This document shows, one piece after another, positions 33,453 through 36,084 of a DNA stretch of 36,084 nucleotides. Below the pieces are notes generated by a model. The model was not told where the DNA came from, searched no databases, and saw only the letters and a list, made by a program, of their open reading frames with translations. Within the stretch, counting starts at the first letter, position 1; every line of letters starts with the position of its first letter. Source of the DNA: Pseudomonadota bacterium (lineage in GTDB: Bacteria; Pseudomonadota; Gammaproteobacteria; Steroidobacterales; Steroidobacteraceae); the NCBI GenBank assembly GCA_021815925.1, contig JAKAZL010000016.1, forward strand, positions 1 to 36,084, in the 5' to 3' direction. The translations under genes were made by a program, and so were the position numbers.

Positions 33453-34364
33453 TCAGCCGAACCGGCCAGTGATGTAGTCTTCGGTGAGCCGGTGACGCGG
33501 GTTGGTGAAGACCTGGTCGGTCTCGCCCACCTCGATCAGGCGCCCCATGTGGAAGTAGGCCGTGCGCTGCGAGACGCGCGCGGCCTGCTGCATCGAGTGC
33601 GTGACGATCACGATGGCATAGGTGCGGCGCAGCTCCTCGATCAGATCCTCGATGTGCGCCGTGGCGATTGGATCGAGCGCCGAGCACGGCTCGTCCATCA
33701 GGATCACCTCAGGCTGCACCGCGAGTGCCCGCGCGATGCACAGCCGCTGCTGCTGCCCCCCGGAGAGCCCCGTGCCGAGGCTCTGCAGGCGGTCCTTGAC
33801 CTCGTTCCACAGTCCGGCGCGCTGCAGGCTGTTGCAGACCAGCTCATCGAGCTCGGCCCGCGTGCGGGTGAGCTTGTGGATGCGCGGACCGTAGGCGACG
33901 TTCTCGTAGATGGACTTCGGAAACGGATTGGGCTTCTGGAACACCATGCCGATGCGCGCCCGCAGCCGCGCGACGTCCTGGCGCTTGTCGTAGATGTCCT
34001 GGCCGTCGAGCAGGATCGTACCGCTCACGTGCGCGCCGGGGATGGTGTCGTTCATGCGGTTCAGGCAGCGCAGGAACGTCGACTTGCCGCACCCTGAGGG
34101 GCCGATGCAGGCCAGCACCTGGCTGCGGGCGATGTCGACCGTCACGTCGATGAGCGCCTGCTTGTCGCGGTAGGCCACCGTGACCTGCCGGCAGGAGAAC
34201 ACCGGGTCGGCCACCTCCGGCTCCCCGGCGGGGCGGCCCGCGAGCTCCCCGCTGAGCGCGGCCGGAATGTGCACGCGGCTGCTCGGCTTGGTGCCGAGCG
34301 CGCCGCTCAGCAGACCGCCGGGCGCGGGGTGATCGGAACTGTCGGGGCGGGTGGTTTCCTGCAA
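33453..34364 (-). CDS. pstB: Phosphate ABC transporter ATP-binding protein PstB, second copy
   Basis: PstB is the ATPase of the high-affinity phosphate importer PstSCAB. This copy has Walker [11 protein letters not shown]-loop FQKPNPFP, signature [14 protein letters not shown], Walker B VILMDEP with the catalytic Glu, the D-loop SALD and the H-loop VTHSMQQ, so it looks active. The start is probably the TTG at 34364: GGGAGA lies six bases upstream, immediately after the stop of the first pstB. An ATG at 34406 would overlap the first copy by 29 bases and has a weaker site. Even from the TTG, about 55 Pro/Gly/Ser-rich residues precede the ABC domain, which PstB normally lacks. No phoU follows. 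Confidence 0.92.
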   Translation of the reverse strand: MQETTRPDSSDHPAPGGLLSGALGTKPSSRVHIPAALSGELAGRPAGEPEVADPVFSCRQVTVAYRDKQALIDVTVDIARSQVLACIGPSGCGKSTFLRCLNRMNDTIPGAHVSGTILLDGQDIYDKRQDVARLRARIGMVFQKPNPFPKSIYENVAYGPRIHKLTRTRAELDELVCNSLQRAGLWNEVKDRLQSLGTGLSGGQQQRLCIARALAVQPEVILMDEPCSALDPIATAHIEDLIEELRRTYAIVIVTHSMQQAARVSQRTAYFHMGRLIEVGETDQVFTNPRHRLTEDYITGRFG

Positions 34365-34370
34365 GCGTGC

Positions 34371-34376
34371 TCTCCC
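34371..34376 (-). promoter_or_regulatory. Ribosome binding site of the second pstB
   Basis: GGGAGA begins one base after the stop codon of the upstream pstB and is six bases from a TTG at 34364. The spacing is ideal and supports TTG as the start, with coupled translation of the two ATPases. Confidence 0.55.
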
Positions 34377-34377
34377 G

Positions 34378-35181
34378 TCAGCCAAACCGGCCGGTGACGT
34401 AATCATCGGTCCTGCGGTCCCGGGGCGCGGTGAACAGCTGCCCGGTCGGTCCCATCTCGATCAGCTCGCCCTGGTACATGAACGCCGTGGCGCTCGAGAC
34501 GCGCGCCGCCTGCTGCAGGTTGTGCGTCACGATGACGATGCAGAAGCGCTCGCGCAGGTTCTGCAGCGTCTCCTCCACCTTCAGCGTCGAGATCGGATCG
34601 AGCGCCGCGGTCGGCTCATCGAGCAGGATGACCTCCGGCTCGAGCGCGATGCTGCGCGCGATGCACAGCCGCTGCTGCTGGCCGCCGGAGAGACTGCGGC
34701 CGTCCTCGTGCAGCTTGTCCTTCACTTCCTCCCACAGGGCCGCGTCCGCGAGCGCCGCGTGCACGCGCTCGGTCAGCTCGGCGCGCCGGATGCGCCGCGC
34801 AAGACGCAGTCCGAAGGCAACGTTCTCGAAAATCGACATCGGGAAGGGCGTGGGCTTCTGGAACACCATCCCGACGCGCAGGCGCAGCCGCGCAACGTCC
34901 GCCGCCGAGGAGAGGATGTTCTCCCCGTCGAGCAACACCTCGCCGCTCGCGCGATGCCCGGGATACAGCGTGTACATGCGGTTGAAGACCCGCAGCAGCG
35001 TCGACTTGCCGCATCCGGACGGGCCGATGAACGCCGTGATGCTGCGATCGGCGAGCACCAGGCTGATGTCCTTCAGGGCCTGCTGGCGGCCGTAGTAGAA
35101 GTCGAGATGACGCACCTCGATCTTGTTGACCGCGGCCGGGGCCTGCGCCGCGGCGGCGGCCCACTCGGCAGGTTGACTCAT
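34378..35181 (-). CDS. pstB: Phosphate ABC transporter ATP-binding protein PstB, first copy
   Basis: This is a second complete PstB-type ATPase, 267 residues, near the usual family length. It has Walker [11 protein letters not shown]-loop FQKPTPFP, signature [14 protein letters not shown], Walker B VILLDEP, the D-loop AALD and the H-loop VTHNLQQ, and ends DDYVTGRFG much like its neighbour (EDYITGRFG). The two are similar throughout but clearly diverged, for example [13 protein letters not shown] here against [13 protein letters not shown], so this is an old duplication or two acquisitions, not a recent copy. The genes for PstS, PstC, PstA and PhoU are not in the window. GGAG lies eight bases before the ATG but inside a small hairpin. 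Confidence 0.95.
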   Translation of the reverse strand: MSQPAEWAAAAAQAPAAVNKIEVRHLDFYYGRQQALKDISLVLADRSITAFIGPSGCGKSTLLRVFNRMYTLYPGHRASGEVLLDGENILSSAADVARLRLRVGMVFQKPTPFPMSIFENVAFGLRLARRIRRAELTERVHAALADAALWEEVKDKLHEDGRSLSGGQQQRLCIARSIALEPEVILLDEPTAALDPISTLKVEETLQNLRERFCIVIVTHNLQQAARVSSATAFMYQGELIEMGPTGQLFTAPRDRRTDDYVTGRFG

Positions 35182-35184
35182 GTG

Positions 35185-35199
35185 CGCGGCTCCGCCGCG
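35185..35199 (-). promoter_or_regulatory. Hairpin holding the pstB ribosome binding site
   Basis: CGCGGC and GCCGCG form a perfect 6-base-pair stem with a 3-base loop just before the ATG at 35181. The only Shine-Dalgarno candidate, GGAG, lies in its loop and 3' arm, so folding would hide it. Confidence 0.45.
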
Positions 35200-35527
35200 T
35201 TATGCCGTGCTGTTGGGTGCATGCCTGGGTCGTCGAGCGGGACTGGGGTTCCTGGTCGCATTGCATTGCCGATCCGTCCTGCGCGGGCGGCGCGCGCCGG
35301 ACCGATCGGATCGGAACATATCTTTGTATTGTGTCCTGCGTACGACCCGGGCGGCAAGTCACAGCGCTCCGCGCCGCTCGTTCGCACCTGCACGCACTGC
35401 GGCACACGCACCGCTCGCCACACGCCTCAGTCCGACCGCTACACGCTCCCTCGACCGCTGCGGCGCAACTCACCCTCGATTGGGGTGCGCAAGCGGACCG
35501 ACTGCCCCATCCGGCGGCATCGGTATG

Positions 35528-35536
35528 ATTATTACA
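35528..35536 (-). promoter_or_regulatory. Possible extended -10 promoter for the pstB pair
   Basis: On the minus strand, TGT followed directly by AATAAT (five of six matches to TATAAT) forms an extended -10 in AT-rich DNA with an imperfect 9-base dyad. No good -35 is seen. The leader to pstB would be about 340 bases, which is long, so this call is weak. Confidence 0.3.
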
Positions 35537-35662
35537 GTTAATCGTATCACGCCCGCGCAACAGGCGTCGAAGGGACCTCGCTGCGACCGTTTCCCTGGCG
35601 GGCGGACGCTGAAAGCGACTGAAAATCAATTACCTGAGCGCATAGCGCCGGTGGCGCGCCCG

Positions 35663-35680
35663 CTTTCACACGATTGTCAC
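35663..35680 (+). promoter_or_regulatory. Pho box (PhoB binding site)
   Basis: CTTTCAC and TTGTCAC are 7-base direct repeats separated by four bases (ACGA), an 11-base phase as in the E. coli Pho box (CTGTCAT-N4-CTGTCAC). A -10 lies exactly ten bases downstream, the usual geometry for PhoB activation. Confidence 0.65.
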
Positions 35681-35690
35681 ATTCTTACCT

Positions 35691-35696
35691 TTTAAT
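35691..35696 (+). promoter_or_regulatory. -10 element of the Pho promoter
   Basis: TTTAAT matches TATAAT at five of six positions and begins ten bases after the Pho box. Transcription would start near 35703 and run toward the gene at 36003. Confidence 0.55.
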
Positions 35697-36002
35697 TGCC
35701 GCGTCGGCCCGCCACGGATGCGATGGGCCCGGCGAAGCGCGACCGGTCTCCAGAGGCGTTGTTTCTTCGGACTGTCATGAAACACGTCGCTGTCGGCGCG
35801 CGAGCCGTCCCGTGAAGAGTGAAAGCCGTCAGAGGAGACCGCTCGTGGTCCGCTCGTGCAGCGCAAGCGCCCGCACGCTCGAACAGCGACGCGCAGTACG
35901 GCGTGCGGATCTGATGCCGCACGCCGTGCCGCTCCGCCTGACGCGCCGTCCCGGTTTCGCCCGCTCCCGTCCCATCCACCGTACTACTGCAGGAGTTCCC
36001 CC

Positions 36003-36084
36003 ATGGTCTTTGTGAACCAGAGCACCCCGGCGCCGACGCGCAGCTGCGCGCGCGCCGTCGTACGCGCCCTGATTGCCTCGGGTG
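36003..36084 (+). CDS. Start of an unidentified gene, probably exported and Pho-regulated
   Basis: The first 27 codons of a plus-strand gene are visible before the window ends. The ATG at 36003 has GGAG seven bases upstream. The peptide starts MVFVNQSTPAPTRSCARAVV and continues RALIASG; a basic stretch followed by a hydrophobic run could be the start of a signal peptide. The product cannot be named from this. With a Pho box upstream and pstB genes divergent, a phosphate-binding protein (PstS), a phosphate porin or a phosphatase would be reasonable guesses, but that is inference from context only. Confidence 0.6.
   Translation, partial: MVFVNQSTPAPTRSCARAVVRALIASG

Larger units (their letters stand above)
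35182..36002. other. Gene-free control region between pstB and a divergent gene
   Basis: These 821 bases contain no convincing gene. They hold the pstB leader hairpin (35185-35199), AT-rich DNA with an imperfect dyad and a possible extended -10 for the pstB pair (35521-35540), a Pho box with a matching -10 pointing right (35663-35696), and about 300 bases of probable leader before the start codon at 36003. One small Arg-rich open frame with a good ribosome site (35845-36015) is discussed as a finding. Confidence 0.6.

Noticed and set aside
35772-35789. A second Pho box beginning with an exact CTGTCAT
   Set aside because: The repeat 11 bases later (CACGTCG) is poor and no -10 lies at the required distance. 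Only the site at 35663 has full geometry.

Overview
The window is a very GC-rich stretch of bacterial chromosome, almost certainly from a gammaproteobacterium. Lipid A genes (lpxD, lpxA, lpxB), a KDO-8-P synthase, BamA and Skp show a Gram-negative cell. The order rpsB-tsf-pyrH-frr-uppS-cdsA-dxr-rseP-bamA-skp-lpxD-fabZ-lpxA-lpxB-rnhB-dnaE-accA-tilS-pyrG-kdsA-eno-ftsB-ispD-ispF-truD, with map-glnD-dapC-dapD diverging from rpsB, matches from memory the conserved order of Pseudomonas and Xanthomonas relatives. A lineage near Xanthomonadales, Nevskiales or Steroidobacterales is plausible, but the sequence alone does not fix it.

Layout. (1) Positions 1-281 hold the 3' end of an Smr-domain gene that runs in from the left and overlaps the end of truD tail to tail. 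(2) Positions 260-27682 hold 25 genes, all on the minus strand and read from rpsB leftward to truD. Most neighbours overlap by 1-20 bases or lie a few bases apart. They cover translation (S2, EF-Ts, RRF), UMP and CTP supply (PyrH, PyrG), isoprenoid precursors and carrier lipid (Dxr, IspD, IspF, UppS), phospholipid and fatty acid synthesis (CdsA, AccA, FabZ), lipid A and KDO (LpxD, LpxA, LpxB, KdsA), outer membrane assembly and stress signalling (BamA, Skp, RseP), replication (DnaE, RnhB), division (FtsB), glycolysis (Eno) and tRNA modification (TilS, TruD). In effect it is a growth and envelope supercluster. (3) Positions 27683-27906 are a divergent control region with a good minus-strand promoter and a structured rpsB leader. 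(4) Positions 27907-33436 hold map, glnD, dapC and dapD on the plus strand. (5) Positions 33453-35181 hold two complete, clearly diverged pstB genes in tandem on the minus strand, convergent with dapD. (6) Positions 35182-36002 hold no convincing gene but do hold a strong PhoB-type promoter pointing right, toward a new plus-strand gene that starts at 36003 and is cut by the window edge.

Most of the window is ordinary housekeeping. I found no tRNA, rRNA, CRISPR array, insertion sequence, prophage, toxin-antitoxin or defence gene, and no clear undescribed system. The parts most worth a second look are the tandem PstB pair with the adjacent Pho promoter and long leader, the roughly 90-residue charged tail on ribosomal protein S2, and the two perfect hairpins between rpsB and tsf. 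Gene starts were chosen by homology remembered from known families, by overlaps and by visible Shine-Dalgarno sequences. No database search was possible.
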